Origin: CALKYB01 sp964510575
GTDB taxonomy: Bacteria > Bdellovibrionota_C > UBA2361 > SZUA-149 > CALKYB01
DNA: 64,000 nt
Direction: 5' to 3'
Assembly: GCA_964510575.1 (NCBI GenBank)
Contig: CAZECN010000007.1
Span: 1 to 64,000, forward strand
Positions 35,529 through 44,919 of the stretch are shown here, one piece after another. The notes under the pieces were generated by a model. That model ran no database searches and was not told the DNA's origin. It was given only the letters and a program-made list of their open reading frames with translations. Numbering within the stretch: the stretch's first letter is position 1; each line of letters opens with the position of its first letter. The translations under genes were made by a program, and so were the position numbers.

Positions 35529-35780
35529 TTACACAGTATCAATGCTGACTATCTCAAGCTCTTCAGTACTAGGGCTAACCAGTATCTTTTTGGCCATCTC
35601 AAGCACCCGTTCATTCACGGTATCTAGGTCAGCTGTATTAAAATCTAACTCAATGAGCTTTCCTATTCTCGCTTGGGCGACATCAGTAAAACCAGCATCA
35701 GCCAGTCTAGTGGCCACAGTCCTACCAGCAGCGTCACTTATTTCTTCTTTAAGTTTGACAATAATTTTGGCTCTAATCAC
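35529..35780 (-). CDS. purS: FGAM synthase subunit PurS
   Basis: An 83-residue protein (IRAKIIVKLKEEISDAAGRTV, VARIGKLIELDF-like pattern) of the PurS family, the small subunit that joins PurQ and PurL in bacteria with a split FGAM synthase. Its presence shows that PurQ here belongs to a three-subunit enzyme. purL is not in the window. Confidence 0.93.
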   Translation of the reverse strand: MIRAKIIVKLKEEISDAAGRTVATRLADAGFTDVAQARIGKLIELDFNTADLDTVNERVLEMAKKILVSPSTEELEIVSIDTV

Positions 35781-35807
35781 TAAAACACCTAAATAGGATA
35801 ATAACTT

Positions 35808-37124
35808 CTAGTCCTGAAATACACGCTTGAAAATATAATCTACGTGCTCAAGGTGTCTGTCCAGCGAAAAGGACTTTTCAAGCTCCTCAGCCGACAAAAG
35901 TGAGGTTATTTTCTCATCAGCTGAAACCAATTCAATAAAATCAGGCCCTTGACCGTCTCCGGTGTTGATCGAATCCCAAACTTTCATGGCATGCCCTTGG
36001 ACTAAGCTATAAGACTCCTCTCGACTAATCCCCTTAGCCGCCAGAGCCACCAAGAGAGTTCCAGAGAAAACAAGGCCTTTGGTCATGTCCAAATTCTTCT
36101 TCATGTTTTCTGGATAGACCGCTAGGTTTTCAATTACACCTGTCATTCTGGCCAGCATAAAATCCAAAAGCACTGTGCTATCTGGGGCAACAACTCGCTC
36201 AACACTGGAGTGACTAATGTCTCTCTCGTGCCATAGAGCGACGTTCTCCTGCGCACTGTGAGCCCAGGAACGAATTAAACGGGCCAAGCCAGTAACATTT
36301 TCTGTAAGAATAGGGTTTCTCTTATGAGGCATCGCACTGGAACCTTTTTGCCCCTTAGTGAAACTCTCCTCTGCTTCCCGAACTTCAGTTCTCTGCAAGT
36401 GACGAATTTCAACCGCTATTTTCTCCATAGTAGATGCTAACAAAGCAAAACTAGAAAATAGCGAAGCATGACGGTCACGCTGAATAATCTGACTGGAAGC
36501 TGGTGCTGGCTGCAAACCAAGCTTTTCACAAACATACTCTTCAATTGAAGGTGGAATGTGAGCAAAAGTTCCAACAGGTCCAGAGATAGCTCCAACCGCA
36601 ATGTCCTTCCTTGCCGCAACAATTCTATCTCTATGGCGCTGAAGTTCAGAGTACCAAATGGCACATTTCAAACCGAAAGTTGTAGGCTCTGCATGAATAC
36701 CATGCGAGCGACCCACACAAACTGTGTTCTTATGTGCCATACCCTGCTTCTTAACTGCCGCAGAGAACTTATCCAACCCAGTAAGAATCATATCTGTGGC
36801 CTTGGTCAACTGCACAGCAAAGCAAGTGTCCAAGAGGTCAGAACTAGTCATTCCAAAATGAAGGTAACGAGCGCCCTCACCAACGTTTTCAGCAACATTA
36901 GTTAGAAAAGCGATTACATCATGTTTAACTTCTTTTTCAATTTCTAATACTCGCTCAGTATTAAAAGCTCCTTTAGCTTTAACCTCTTCAAGAGCTTCCT
37001 TGGGAGCTATTCCCTCGTCCACCATCTTTTCAAGAGCTAGCGTTTCAATCTCAAGCCAAAACTCAAATCTAGCTTCATCAGTCCAAAGGGCAACCATTTC
37101 AGGTCTAGAATATCTTGCTATCAT
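35808..37124 (-). CDS. purB: Adenylosuccinate lyase PurB
   Basis: PurB cleaves SAICAR and adenylosuccinate, releasing fumarate. The 438-residue protein has the fumarase-superfamily signature GSSAMPHKRNP, plus HFGMTSSDLLDT and GRSHGIHAEPTTFG. Length is typical of the bacterial short form. The start overlaps the upstream hydrolase stop (ATGA), so both are coupled. Confidence 0.97.
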   Translation of the reverse strand: MIARYSRPEMVALWTDEARFEFWLEIETLALEKMVDEGIAPKEALEEVKAKGAFNTERVLEIEKEVKHDVIAFLTNVAENVGEGARYLHFGMTSSDLLDTCFAVQLTKATDMILTGLDKFSAAVKKQGMAHKNTVCVGRSHGIHAEPTTFGLKCAIWYSELQRHRDRIVAARKDIAVGAISGPVGTFAHIPPSIEEYVCEKLGLQPAPASSQIIQRDRHASLFSSFALLASTMEKIAVEIRHLQRTEVREAEESFTKGQKGSSAMPHKRNPILTENVTGLARLIRSWAHSAQENVALWHERDISHSSVERVVAPDSTVLLDFMLARMTGVIENLAVYPENMKKNLDMTKGLVFSGTLLVALAAKGISREESYSLVQGHAMKVWDSINTGDGQGPDFIELVSADEKITSLLSAEELEKSFSLDRHLEHVDYIFKRVFQD

Positions 37125-38038
37125 GCTCTCTCTCTTCTTTTAGAGGTGGCTCCAGAATCACTCTCTGAGCCTTCTACATCAATGGCGCCGTCATCCTCCA
37201 ACAAGGTTTGCGAAGACGATGCCGAACTCAATATTGATCGAATTTGAAAAAATGGAGTGGCTGCTGTGGCAGTTGCAGCGAAAAACTTAGAATCCTTCCA
37301 GCCACCGGAAGAAGCCCAGGCTTGCTCAAGCTCCTGAAGGGCAATCACTGGAGTGTTACTGTTCTCGCTAATATGAGCGGCAATTATGAATTGAAGTCTT
37401 TCGTCTTGCCTAGCCATGCCCCGAAGCAAGTCAGCAGCAGCTAAGTTCCCCAGATGACCCAAGTCACCAGCAATTCTATTTTTGAGCCGATCAGGGTAAG
37501 GCGCTTCACCAAGCAAGCCCAAGTCGTGATTGGACTCAATGACCAAAGCGGAAAGATCTTTCAGCCGAGACTTCATGTTTTCACAAACTCGACCAGTGTC
37601 TGTGCAGTAGCCTAATCTACACTCACCTTTAGAAACAACCATACCTATTGGCTCAGCAGCATCATGCCAAACTGGAAAGGTCTCTAAGCTAAAATTCCCT
37701 ATGGAAAAGGTTTCGCTACTCGAGATGCAGCAGAGCTTATCATAGTCTAAGATGTCGCAGGCCTCAGCGGTCTTAGAAGTAGTAAAGATATCCGGTCTAT
37801 ATTTCTTGATGATTGTTTTGAGGCCAACAACGTGGTCGCTGTGCTCATGAGTAAGCACTACTCCAGCTAACTCATCAATAGAGTAGCCAAGCTCCAATAA
37901 ACGCTGCTCAGTCCGACGACAACTGAGCCCTGTGTCTATTAAAAAACCAGACTCTGAGTCTGTAACCAAAGTGCTGTTAGCTTTGGAGCCGCTAGACAAC
38001 AGCGAGAAACCAAAAGCGTTTTGAGAATTATCTCCCAC
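37121..38038 (-). CDS. Metallo-beta-lactamase-fold hydrolase, YycJ/WalJ-like
   Basis: A 305-residue MBL-fold protein opening with FSLLSSGSKANSTLV, the hallmark of the YycJ/WalJ group. The zinc motif is THEHSDH (63-69), and other ligands lie in the GYCTDTG and ESNHD segments. Homologues are proposed exonucleases or phosphodiesterases. The C-terminal 40 residues are Ser/Asp-rich and probably disordered. It is coupled to purB. Confidence 0.85.
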   Translation of the reverse strand: MGDNSQNAFGFSLLSSGSKANSTLVTDSESGFLIDTGLSCRRTEQRLLELGYSIDELAGVVLTHEHSDHVVGLKTIIKKYRPDIFTTSKTAEACDILDYDKLCCISSSETFSIGNFSLETFPVWHDAAEPIGMVVSKGECRLGYCTDTGRVCENMKSRLKDLSALVIESNHDLGLLGEAPYPDRLKNRIAGDLGHLGNLAAADLLRGMARQDERLQFIIAAHISENSNTPVIALQELEQAWASSGGWKDSKFFAATATAATPFFQIRSILSSASSSQTLLEDDGAIDVEGSESDSGATSKRRERA

Positions 38039-38053
38039 GCTCTCCTACTCTAC

Positions 38054-39490
38054 CTATGATTCTACAGCAGGCTCTGAGCCCGAAAGTTGTCCAAATCTCC
38101 ACTTAATCAGAGGCGGTGTAACCATTGTGGTAACAATGACCATAATAACAACCGCTCCAAAGGTGGCACTATCAATTACTGGCTTACCTGCCAGGGTCAG
38201 ACTAGCTCCGATACCGGCGAAAATCAGCCCAACCTCTCCACGAGGAATCATACCTAATCCAACAGCGGTGCCATCAATATCTTTCTCTCGAACACCAAAA
38301 GCACAGACCTGCTTACCAATTATGGCCATGAAAGTTAGAACCAGGGCGAAGCCAAGGATCGATACATTTCCAAAGACACTTACGTCTACTCGTGCTCCCA
38401 TAACAACAAAGAAAATAGGAACAAGGAGGGAGGTAATAGGCGCAATCAACTCTTCGATTGTGGCCCCTTCAGCGTCTTTTTCAGCAAGGTCTTCATAGTG
38501 AACCTCATCTAATATTAGACCCGCTGTGAAAGCTCCTACAATAGCAGCCAAGCCTGCGATCGCTTGTGCGATATAAGCCAATCCAAAACAAACAACTAAA
38601 GATATGGCTAGAAGCAGTCCTCGGCTTCTTAGGTAAGTTGCAGCTTTCATCATAGGGGCTGAGCAATAATGACCGAGAATAATTGCTCCACCTAAAAAGG
38701 CCACGGCTTTACCGATAATTACAAAAATAGCAGAAGATTGAAATTCGCCTCCCGCATTTACTGCAGCGATGATTCCACTAACAACTGCAAGTGTCATTAG
38801 ACCCAAAACATCATCAATTACGGCAGCCCCAAGAATGATTTTAGATTCTTTGGCTTGAATCTTACCTATATCTTTAAGCACTCGGGCAGTAATCCCAACA
38901 CTTGTGGCAGTAAGAGTTGCACCAACAAAAACGTGAACCAAAGTATCTGCATCAGGAATAAAAAACCAAGCCACTCCCCAGCCAAGAAAGAAGGGAACAA
39001 CTACACCTAGCAGAGCGACAATCAGGGCTGAGGTTCCAACCGAGGCCATCTCTTTTACGTTAGTCTCTAAGCCTACTTCAAATAGCAATAGGATAACGCC
39101 TAGCTCACTTAGGATTGTGATGTATTCGCTTGTTTTTAAGCCATCGAACCAATGAAGACCGAAAAGCGCACAACTGCCAAGAACAACTCCCATAACTAGC
39201 TCACCCAAAACTTCGGGCTGGTGCAAACGGACAGCTATGTCTCCACCAATTTTTGCAGCAAGCAAGACAATCACAATTTGAAGCAGAACGTCTGTGATTG
39301 GGCCTTCCCCACCACCTCCGTATGGAGCTTCATCCGTAGATTCAATGTCTACGGTCTGCATCACTACAGAGTCTGGCAAAGCAATCTCGCCTCCGATAAC
39401 TGCAGAAGCCGGATTCTCAGCAAAGATGTTCAATCCAGCCAAGGCTAAAAGCAAGAAGATCAAAGTAAGTTTAGGAGTTTTGAAAAGCAT
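38054..39490 (-). CDS. CPA2-family monovalent cation/proton antiporter
   Basis: About 12 membrane helices between residues 65 and 470 with CPA2 features (GELVMGVVLG, LLLFEVGLE, GAAVIDDVLGLM with the paired Asp, PRGEVGLIFAGIG). The N-terminus is a signal-peptide-like segment ending ASA before a short periplasmic stretch, so the first helix may be cleaved. I prefer the ATG at 39490 (478 residues). A GTG at 39541 is immediately preceded by AGGAGG, which leaves no spacing for a ribosome to use it. Confidence 0.88.
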   Translation of the reverse strand: MLFKTPKLTLIFLLLALAGLNIFAENPASAVIGGEIALPDSVVMQTVDIESTDEAPYGGGGEGPITDVLLQIVIVLLAAKIGGDIAVRLHQPEVLGELVMGVVLGSCALFGLHWFDGLKTSEYITILSELGVILLLFEVGLETNVKEMASVGTSALIVALLGVVVPFFLGWGVAWFFIPDADTLVHVFVGATLTATSVGITARVLKDIGKIQAKESKIILGAAVIDDVLGLMTLAVVSGIIAAVNAGGEFQSSAIFVIIGKAVAFLGGAIILGHYCSAPMMKAATYLRSRGLLLAISLVVCFGLAYIAQAIAGLAAIVGAFTAGLILDEVHYEDLAEKDAEGATIEELIAPITSLLVPIFFVVMGARVDVSVFGNVSILGFALVLTFMAIIGKQVCAFGVREKDIDGTAVGLGMIPRGEVGLIFAGIGASLTLAGKPVIDSATFGAVVIMVIVTTMVTPPLIKWRFGQLSGSEPAVES

Positions 39491-39887
39491 AATTTTCCAA
39501 GATTTAGCGTATTTAAACCAAGTCGAGATGCAGAAAAGCACCTCCTTAAAAGCTGGCAGAGTTAAACAATTTAGCGCTTGAGATACAATAGAGAAGCCAA
39601 AATTTTAAAGTTGTTGATAAGCTGGTAAGGGCTTGAATTTTTGTGCCAATTCCTTGAGACACTTAAATCACAATAATTATTAACCAAATTTATCTGGTTT
39701 GCATTCTAAGGACTTCTCCGACAAACTAAGAAGACTGGGCCATTTAGCATCACAAGCCTACAGCTCAAGCTCTTTAAATTTTATCTTTTGAGTGACCTTT
39801 GTCTTAAAGGTTTTTATTAAAAGACCTCCAGTTAAGTGGCTCGATAATTACTATCATGGAGCCACTTAACACCTAGGAGGCACACTG
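39491..39887. other. Divergent intergenic region
   Basis: Holds the leader of the antiporter on the left and of the unknown membrane protein on the right. AGGAGG at 39541-39546 (minus strand) has no well-spaced start. Apart from the inverted repeat at 39831-39870 I see nothing to call. Confidence 0.4.
39831..39870 (+). promoter_or_regulatory. Perfect 12-bp inverted repeat just before a ribosome site
   Basis: GTTAAGTGGCTC (39831-39842) and GAGCCACTTAAC (39859-39870), loop 16, followed four bases later by AGGAGG (39875-39880) and the ATG at 39888. It could be an RNA hairpin controlling translation, a dyad operator, or a processing site. Confidence 0.75.
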
Positions 39888-40436
39888 ATGCCCTATCAAA
39901 TGATCAATCTTGTTTACGCTCTTGTTTCAATAACAGCGTTAATTCTCGCTTTATTCGCTGTCTGTCTCCAAGCATCAATGTTTCCTCGTGATCAGACTGG
40001 ACTCTTGCGAGTGCAGCAAGAAGAGCTCCGGTCACTTGCTATAGACGTTGAAGGGCTCTCCGCAGACAATTTCTGGAGCTGGCTCATTAGCTTGGTAGTA
40101 ATCGTAATATTAGTATTTCAATCACCTTCCTCCAACTCAGAGATAAATTTTTATCAGATGGGATTTATAGTTGCTGGAATATTCATATTGATACGGCTTA
40201 GCTACAATGGTTCAAGGGCATCTTTCAACATATACCGCCTTGCATTGATCGAAGTTGATAAAAACTACTCAACCGAAAACAAAGAAGTAAGTCCTTTTAA
40301 AGATTTCTACGATCGCCCAATAAGAAAAAACCCGACATTCGCTCTATGCTTTGCAGTCGCTTGTTGGGCTTCTGTAGCGACTATAGCAATAGTACGCTTA
40401 ATGATGGACCTATGGACTATCTTTAAGATTATATAG
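39888..40436 (+). CDS. Membrane protein with four helices, unknown
   Basis: A 182-residue protein with hydrophobic segments near residues 8-28, 62-80, 90-110 and 150-175, and a short soluble loop (about 112-145). No family recognised. The ribosome site AGGAGG is strong. A perfect inverted repeat stands right before it and a multi-stem terminator follows, so it is a single-gene unit with its own control. Confidence 0.65.
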   Translation: MPYQMINLVYALVSITALILALFAVCLQASMFPRDQTGLLRVQQEELRSLAIDVEGLSADNFWSWLISLVVIVILVFQSPSSNSEINFYQMGFIVAGIFILIRLSYNGSRASFNIYRLALIEVDKNYSTENKEVSPFKDFYDRPIRKNPTFALCFAVACWASVATIAIVRLMMDLWTIFKII

Positions 40437-40438
40437 AA

Positions 40439-40518
40439 GCGAGTGGTTCAGCTAACATTACGAAAGGCAAGTACTTCGCTTGCCTTGACCCGTTTTCGAC
40501 CAGGTCACTCGCCTTTTT
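40439..40518 (+). terminator. Two-stem terminator-like structure
   Basis: Outer stem GCGAGTG (40439-40445) with CACTCGC (40506-40512), followed by CTTTTT. It encloses a perfect 8-bp hairpin AAGGCAAG (40464-40471) / CTTGCCTT (40479-40486). Placed after the unknown membrane protein gene and before the converging ABC permease gene. Confidence 0.7.
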
Positions 40519-40553
40519 AAATCTCGAAAACCCTTAAAAACCAAAAGAAGTAA

Positions 40554-41378
40554 CTAAACCAACTTTGAACGATTTTTAACAAGTTTCGAAGCCCAAAAGA
40601 AAAGAGCCACACCGAGAAGAACTGAAATAGTAAAGCTAAGACCAAAGGAAAGCTCTCCGGTGCCCAGGGCACAGAATCTAAAACCATCAATCATATAATA
40701 TAAAGGATTAAGCTTCGAAATAGTTGACCAAGGCTCTGGTAATAGTGCAACCGGATAGAACAGTCCTCCTAAGTAAATTGCAGGAAGAATCAGAAAATTT
40801 GTAAAAACCGAGAGCCTGTCAAAGTTATCACTATAAACTGCTGCAATTATTCCAAGCTGTGAAAACAAGAAGCTCACTACCAGCGCCATTGCCAAAGCTA
40901 AAAAAGGATGGGGCCAGGCAATCTCTGCAAAGAATAGAGAAATGAAAAATATCGCAACTCCCACAGTGAGACCTCTAGCCATAGATGAAATAGTATATGC
41001 TAAAGTCATTGATGATGGAGACAGAGGGGCCACCAAATAGTCCACTACATACCCAAGGTAACGGGCCATAAAAAGGGAGCTAGAGCTATTACCAAAAGTG
41101 TTTTGCACCACGCCCATTAAAATTAAACCAGGAATCACAAACTGAACGTAGCTAGTTCCCTCAAACAAACTAACCCTTTGCCCAAGGCTCACTCCAAAAA
41201 CTAGAAGATATAAGGTCACAGTAGTTACTGGAACAATTAAAGTTTGGACTGCAACTGAGGTGATTCTTAGAACCTCTTTTTTTAATAAGGTAAAAAAAGG
41301 AAGCCCTATTTGATAACTGACAGGCTGCCCTTGATAAACTTGCTTTAGTTGTTGCTCTAAACTGTTCGCAGAACTCAC
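40554..41378 (-). CDS. ABC-2 type transporter permease
   Basis: A 274-residue permease with six membrane segments and the ABC-2 signature region (AIYLGGLFYPVALLPEPW, LNPLYYMIDGFRF) found in YadH and NodJ-type exporters. The start overlaps the ATPase stop by an ATGA arrangement. With the ATPase it forms an exporter of unknown substrate. Confidence 0.9.
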   Translation of the reverse strand: MSSANSLEQQLKQVYQGQPVSYQIGLPFFTLLKKEVLRITSVAVQTLIVPVTTVTLYLLVFGVSLGQRVSLFEGTSYVQFVIPGLILMGVVQNTFGNSSSSLFMARYLGYVVDYLVAPLSPSSMTLAYTISSMARGLTVGVAIFFISLFFAEIAWPHPFLALAMALVVSFLFSQLGIIAAVYSDNFDRLSVFTNFLILPAIYLGGLFYPVALLPEPWSTISKLNPLYYMIDGFRFCALGTGELSFGLSFTISVLLGVALFFWASKLVKNRSKLV

Positions 41379-42346
41379 TGCTTATCCTCCGAACTTAGCT
41401 TCAAAAAAACATCTTCCAAGTCTGGCCTGGAGAGATAAACATCCGCTATCGAAATTCCAGCCATCTGTGCAAGTTCAACCACTCGAGTGAGCTCGCTTCC
41501 ACTTTTCAAAGAGAGATGAAGCTCTTTTCGCTCACTACTTGTATATCTCGGGGAATAGTTCGCGAAAGGCTTCAAATCTTTCTCATCTACTGGCTTATCC
41601 AGCACTAAGCTTAATTTTTGGTCGCCAACTTTTTCGATCAAGTCCTGAGTGGGCTCTATAGTGATCAGCTTGCCATCTTTCATAAAAGCAATTCTGTCAC
41701 ACATTTCTTCTGCTTCATCTAAGTAGTGAGTAGTCAGAAGCACATTTATGCCAACATTATTAATCTCTCTAACAAAGGACCAAAGTCTGTTTCTAAGCTC
41801 CACATCGACACCGGCAGTGGGCTCATCCAGTATAATTAGCCTCGGCTTATGCAAAAGGGTTTTCGCCAACATAAACCTCCTACGCATTCCGCCAGAAAGC
41901 TTAATATATTTTTTCTGAAGATGAGGGCCTAATTCCATTTGCTCGATAATCAGCTCTCGCCAACTTGGGTCATCCTGAACTCCATAGTAACCAGAATGAA
42001 TCTTAAGAGCTTGCCCAACGAGAAGATACTGCTCAATGACTGGATCCTGGTGCATCACTCCGGTTAGCCGTCTGGTTTTGATATAATCCTTGCGATTATC
42101 AAATCCAAAAACAGAAAGGCTACCCGAGTCAGGCATTAAAACTCCTGCTATCATATTGATAGTGGTACTCTTACCTGCTCCGTTCGGCCCAAGAAGTCCG
42201 AGCACTTCACCGGGTTTCATTTCAAAATTTAAATTGTTTACTACGATGACCGGACCACTTTCGCTAGGAAAGCTTTTACTTACATTGGATATGATAAGAG
42301 GAGATTGCTGTAGATTTTCTTCTGGTATCTGTTGAGATTGGAACAT
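41375..42346 (-). CDS. ABC transporter ATP-binding protein (YadG-like)
   Basis: An ATPase with Walker A GPNGAGKST, signature LSGGMRRR, Walker B LIILDEPTAG and the H-loop LLTTHYLDEAEEM, typical of the drug/polysaccharide exporter group. The ATG at 42346 gives 323 residues; a GTG at 42373 would overlap the NqrM gene. It is in the same direction as the nqr block and may be cotranscribed, though no functional tie is evident. Confidence 0.9.
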   Translation of the reverse strand: MFQSQQIPEENLQQSPLIISNVSKSFPSESGPVIVVNNLNFEMKPGEVLGLLGPNGAGKSTTINMIAGVLMPDSGSLSVFGFDNRKDYIKTRRLTGVMHQDPVIEQYLLVGQALKIHSGYYGVQDDPSWRELIIEQMELGPHLQKKYIKLSGGMRRRFMLAKTLLHKPRLIILDEPTAGVDVELRNRLWSFVREINNVGINVLLTTHYLDEAEEMCDRIAFMKDGKLITIEPTQDLIEKVGDQKLSLVLDKPVDEKDLKPFANYSPRYTSSERKELHLSLKSGSELTRVVELAQMAGISIADVYLSRPDLEDVFLKLSSEDKQ

Positions 42347-42354
42347 TGAAGGGA

Positions 42355-42561
42355 CTATTTTTCCTCGGCACAACCCTGTTCTACTTGCTCCTCATAGCTA
42401 ACGCCACAGATACTACAACGTTCTTTTCCATCATCGGCTGTAACCAGATTGTTCATTCCCCCACAGCTTCCCTTGATTCGTTTGCCTGCAACAATATAAC
42501 CAACCGCCATCAATAGAATGAAGGCTGCGAAAAACACTAAAGTGACAATGAAAGTTTCCAT
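42355..42561 (-). CDS. nqrM: Na+-NQR maturation protein NqrM
   Basis: A 68-residue protein with one membrane helix (about residues 2-22), the hallmark KRIKGSCGGMNNL, and a second cysteine pair CSICG near the end. NqrM proteins are needed to deliver iron to the membrane cysteines of NqrD/NqrE. A longer form from a TTG at 42603 is possible but lacks a ribosome site. Confidence 0.87.
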   Translation of the reverse strand: METFIVTLVFFAAFILLMAVGYIVAGKRIKGSCGGMNNLVTADDGKERCSICGVSYEEQVEQGCAEEK

Positions 42562-42624
42562 AACAAACGCCAATAAGGTTAAAGAATCACTAATCTCTAG
42601 CAAATAGGACAGAAATGCAAATCC

Positions 42625-43647
42625 CTAGCCCTCAAGAGCCTTATCGAAGCTCTTGCTAGAAACCGTCTTTAATTCACCCTCTTCACCTACACTTACAAAC
42701 CTTGCTGAGAGACCTAGCTTTTCTGTTAGCTGCATACCCTTTTCGGCGCCTAAAACTAGAAGGGCCGTAGCGAATGCATCTGCCCTAGCACAGCTCTTAT
42801 CCAGAACTGTTACTGAAACGGTATTGTGTTTTACTGGAAGTCCGTCCTGAGGGTTAATCAAGTGAGAAAAACGCCGACCATCTGAATTAAAATAATTACG
42901 GTAGGTTCCAGAAGTAGCAATCGAACGATCTTTGATTGGCACAATAATGTCTAACTTATCACTATCTTCAACTGCCTGCTCAACAGCGATTCGCCAAGGA
43001 TCACCTGAACGATTAAGGCCTGAGGCTCGAACTTCGCCGCCAATTTCGACCATAAAGTTTCTTATTCCCGATTGCAATAAAACCTCAGCGGCTCGGTCGC
43101 TTCCATAGCCCTTTGCTATAGCACTTAAATCGAGCACTAGCTCTCGGTTGATCTTCCTCAGAGCTGGTGGGTTCTCCCGGTTTTCAACTCCGTTAAAACC
43201 TGTTCTTATTAACGCTTCTTTTACCTGTTCCTCTTTAGGTTGGGTGCTCACCATACCCTGAGAACCAAAGCCCCATAACTCAACAAGGGGAAGCACTGTG
43301 GGATCGAAAGCACCGTCCGTAAGCTCGGCGACTTCCTTAGCTAAGGAAATCACTTGCTGGGTTTCATTAGAAACGGAGAACCAGTCGTTATGCCTTAATT
43401 CATTGAATCTACTAAGCTCAGACTCCGGCTTGTAGGTAGACATCAAACCATCAATTTTTTCTATCTCAGCTTTTAACTTGGACTCAAGTTCTGAATATTC
43501 AAGATCACCCTCTTCAAGCCACTTCACAGAATAGCTAGTGCCCATTGCTGAGCCGCTGACTCTTCTCTCTTTTGTTCCAGGAAAAAAATATAAAAAAAGC
43601 AGGGTTAGTCCAATAATAACCAACCCTGCTTTAATTCGCTGATTCAT
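42625..43647 (-). CDS. apbE: FAD:protein FMN transferase ApbE
   Basis: ApbE attaches FMN covalently to NqrB and NqrC. The 340-residue protein has a membrane/lipoprotein-like N-terminus (about 7-23), then GSAMGTSYSV, the DGLMSTYKPESELSRFN region and DLSAIAKGYGSDRA, with GGEVRASG and late SCARADAFATALLVLG motifs binding FAD and Mg. Its position after nqrF fits its role. Confidence 0.94.
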   Translation of the reverse strand: MNQRIKAGLVIIGLTLLFLYFFPGTKERRVSGSAMGTSYSVKWLEEGDLEYSELESKLKAEIEKIDGLMSTYKPESELSRFNELRHNDWFSVSNETQQVISLAKEVAELTDGAFDPTVLPLVELWGFGSQGMVSTQPKEEQVKEALIRTGFNGVENRENPPALRKINRELVLDLSAIAKGYGSDRAAEVLLQSGIRNFMVEIGGEVRASGLNRSGDPWRIAVEQAVEDSDKLDIIVPIKDRSIATSGTYRNYFNSDGRRFSHLINPQDGLPVKHNTVSVTVLDKSCARADAFATALLVLGAEKGMQLTEKLGLSARFVSVGEEGELKTVSSKSFDKALEG

Positions 43648-43659
43648 GATTAGAGCTTA

Positions 43660-44874
43660 CTAGCCGCCGAAATCATCAAAAGCGATATTCTCTGGCTCAA
43701 CACCCATATCATCAAGCAGCTTAAAAACTGCTTGGTTCATCAATGGTGGTCCACAAAGATAATACTCGCAATCCTCTGGGGCCGGGTGATTCTTCAAATA
43801 GTTCTCAAAAAGAACATTATGGATAAATCCAGTAGGTCCTTCCCAGTTATCTTCATCCAGAGGGTCAGATAAGGCTAAGTGCCAATTGAAATTAGGGTTA
43901 GCAGCCTGCATGTCATCGAACTCTTCCACATAGAAAGCTTCACGTAAGCTTCTCGCTCCATACCAAAATGATACTTTACGATCCGTCTTAATTCTTTTGA
44001 ACTGATCGTATAGGTGAGACCTCATCGGTGCCATTCCAGCTCCACCACCAATGAAGATCATTTCATTATCAGTCTCTTTTGCGTAGAACTCTCCGTAAGG
44101 GCCGGAGATCACCACATCATCCCCTGGCTTTAAGTTAAAGATATAGGAAGACATTATCCCCGGAGGGTGCTGAGTTCTGGGAGGTGGAGTTGCTACCCGA
44201 ACATTAAGCATGATCAAGCCTTTCTCTTCAGGATAGTTAGCCATTGAGTATGCTCTAATAACATCTTCCTTAACTACAGACTTAATATCCCAAAGCTTAA
44301 ACTTATCCCAATCAGCCCGGTATTGGTCTTCAATATCGAAGTCACTATAGGTAAGCTCATGGGGTGGACACTCAATCTGAATATATCCACCCGCTCTGAA
44401 ATCAACATGTTCACCTGTAGGAAGCTCAAGCACTAGCTCCTTAATAAAGGTAGCTACGTTATCGTTAGAACGTACTTTACAATTCCACTTTTTAACTCCG
44501 AAAACTTCTTCTGGAACCCTAACCTTCATGTCTTGCTTAACCACTACCTGGCAAGATAGACGACAGCCTTCTTTAGCCTCTCCACGAGATACGTGACCTT
44601 TTTCAGTTGGAAGAATATCCCCTCCCCCTTCAAGCACATCTACCTTGCACTGAGCACAAGTTCCACCACCACCGCAGGCTGAAGAAATAAAAATTTTCTC
44701 GTCAGCAAGTGCAGAAAGAAGCTTTCCTCCGGCAGGCACCGATATAGTCTTCTCGTCATTGATCGTAATGTTTACGTTTCCAGCAGCAACCAGCTTACAA
44801 CGCGCAGCCATAATTATACTGACTAGGGTCAGAACAATTAAAGTGAAAACGATTACACCAATTAAAATTTCCAT
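43660..44874 (-). CDS. nqrF: Na+-NQR subunit F (NADH-binding)
   Basis: NqrF oxidises NADH and passes electrons to the complex. The 404-residue protein has an N-terminal membrane helix (about 3-25), a 2Fe-2S domain with CGGGGTC (ligands in SSACGGGGTCAQC), an FAD domain (RAYSMANYPEE) and a NADH domain (FIGGGAGMAPMRSH, LCGPPLMNQAV). Length is normal. Confidence 0.97.
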   Translation of the reverse strand: MEILIGVIVFTLIVLTLVSIIMAARCKLVAAGNVNITINDEKTISVPAGGKLLSALADEKIFISSACGGGGTCAQCKVDVLEGGGDILPTEKGHVSRGEAKEGCRLSCQVVVKQDMKVRVPEEVFGVKKWNCKVRSNDNVATFIKELVLELPTGEHVDFRAGGYIQIECPPHELTYSDFDIEDQYRADWDKFKLWDIKSVVKEDVIRAYSMANYPEEKGLIMLNVRVATPPPRTQHPPGIMSSYIFNLKPGDDVVISGPYGEFYAKETDNEMIFIGGGAGMAPMRSHLYDQFKRIKTDRKVSFWYGARSLREAFYVEEFDDMQAANPNFNWHLALSDPLDEDNWEGPTGFIHNVLFENYLKNHPAPEDCEYYLCGPPLMNQAVFKLLDDMGVEPENIAFDDFGG

Positions 44875-44919
44875 TTTCTCTTATTCCTTAATCTCTACGC
44901 CCTTCTAACGTGGAGGACA

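Noticed and set aside
38127..38498. 123-codon plus-strand frame in the antiporter gene
   Set aside because: Shadow of membrane helices on the other strand; repetitive Thr/Pro/Ile composition.
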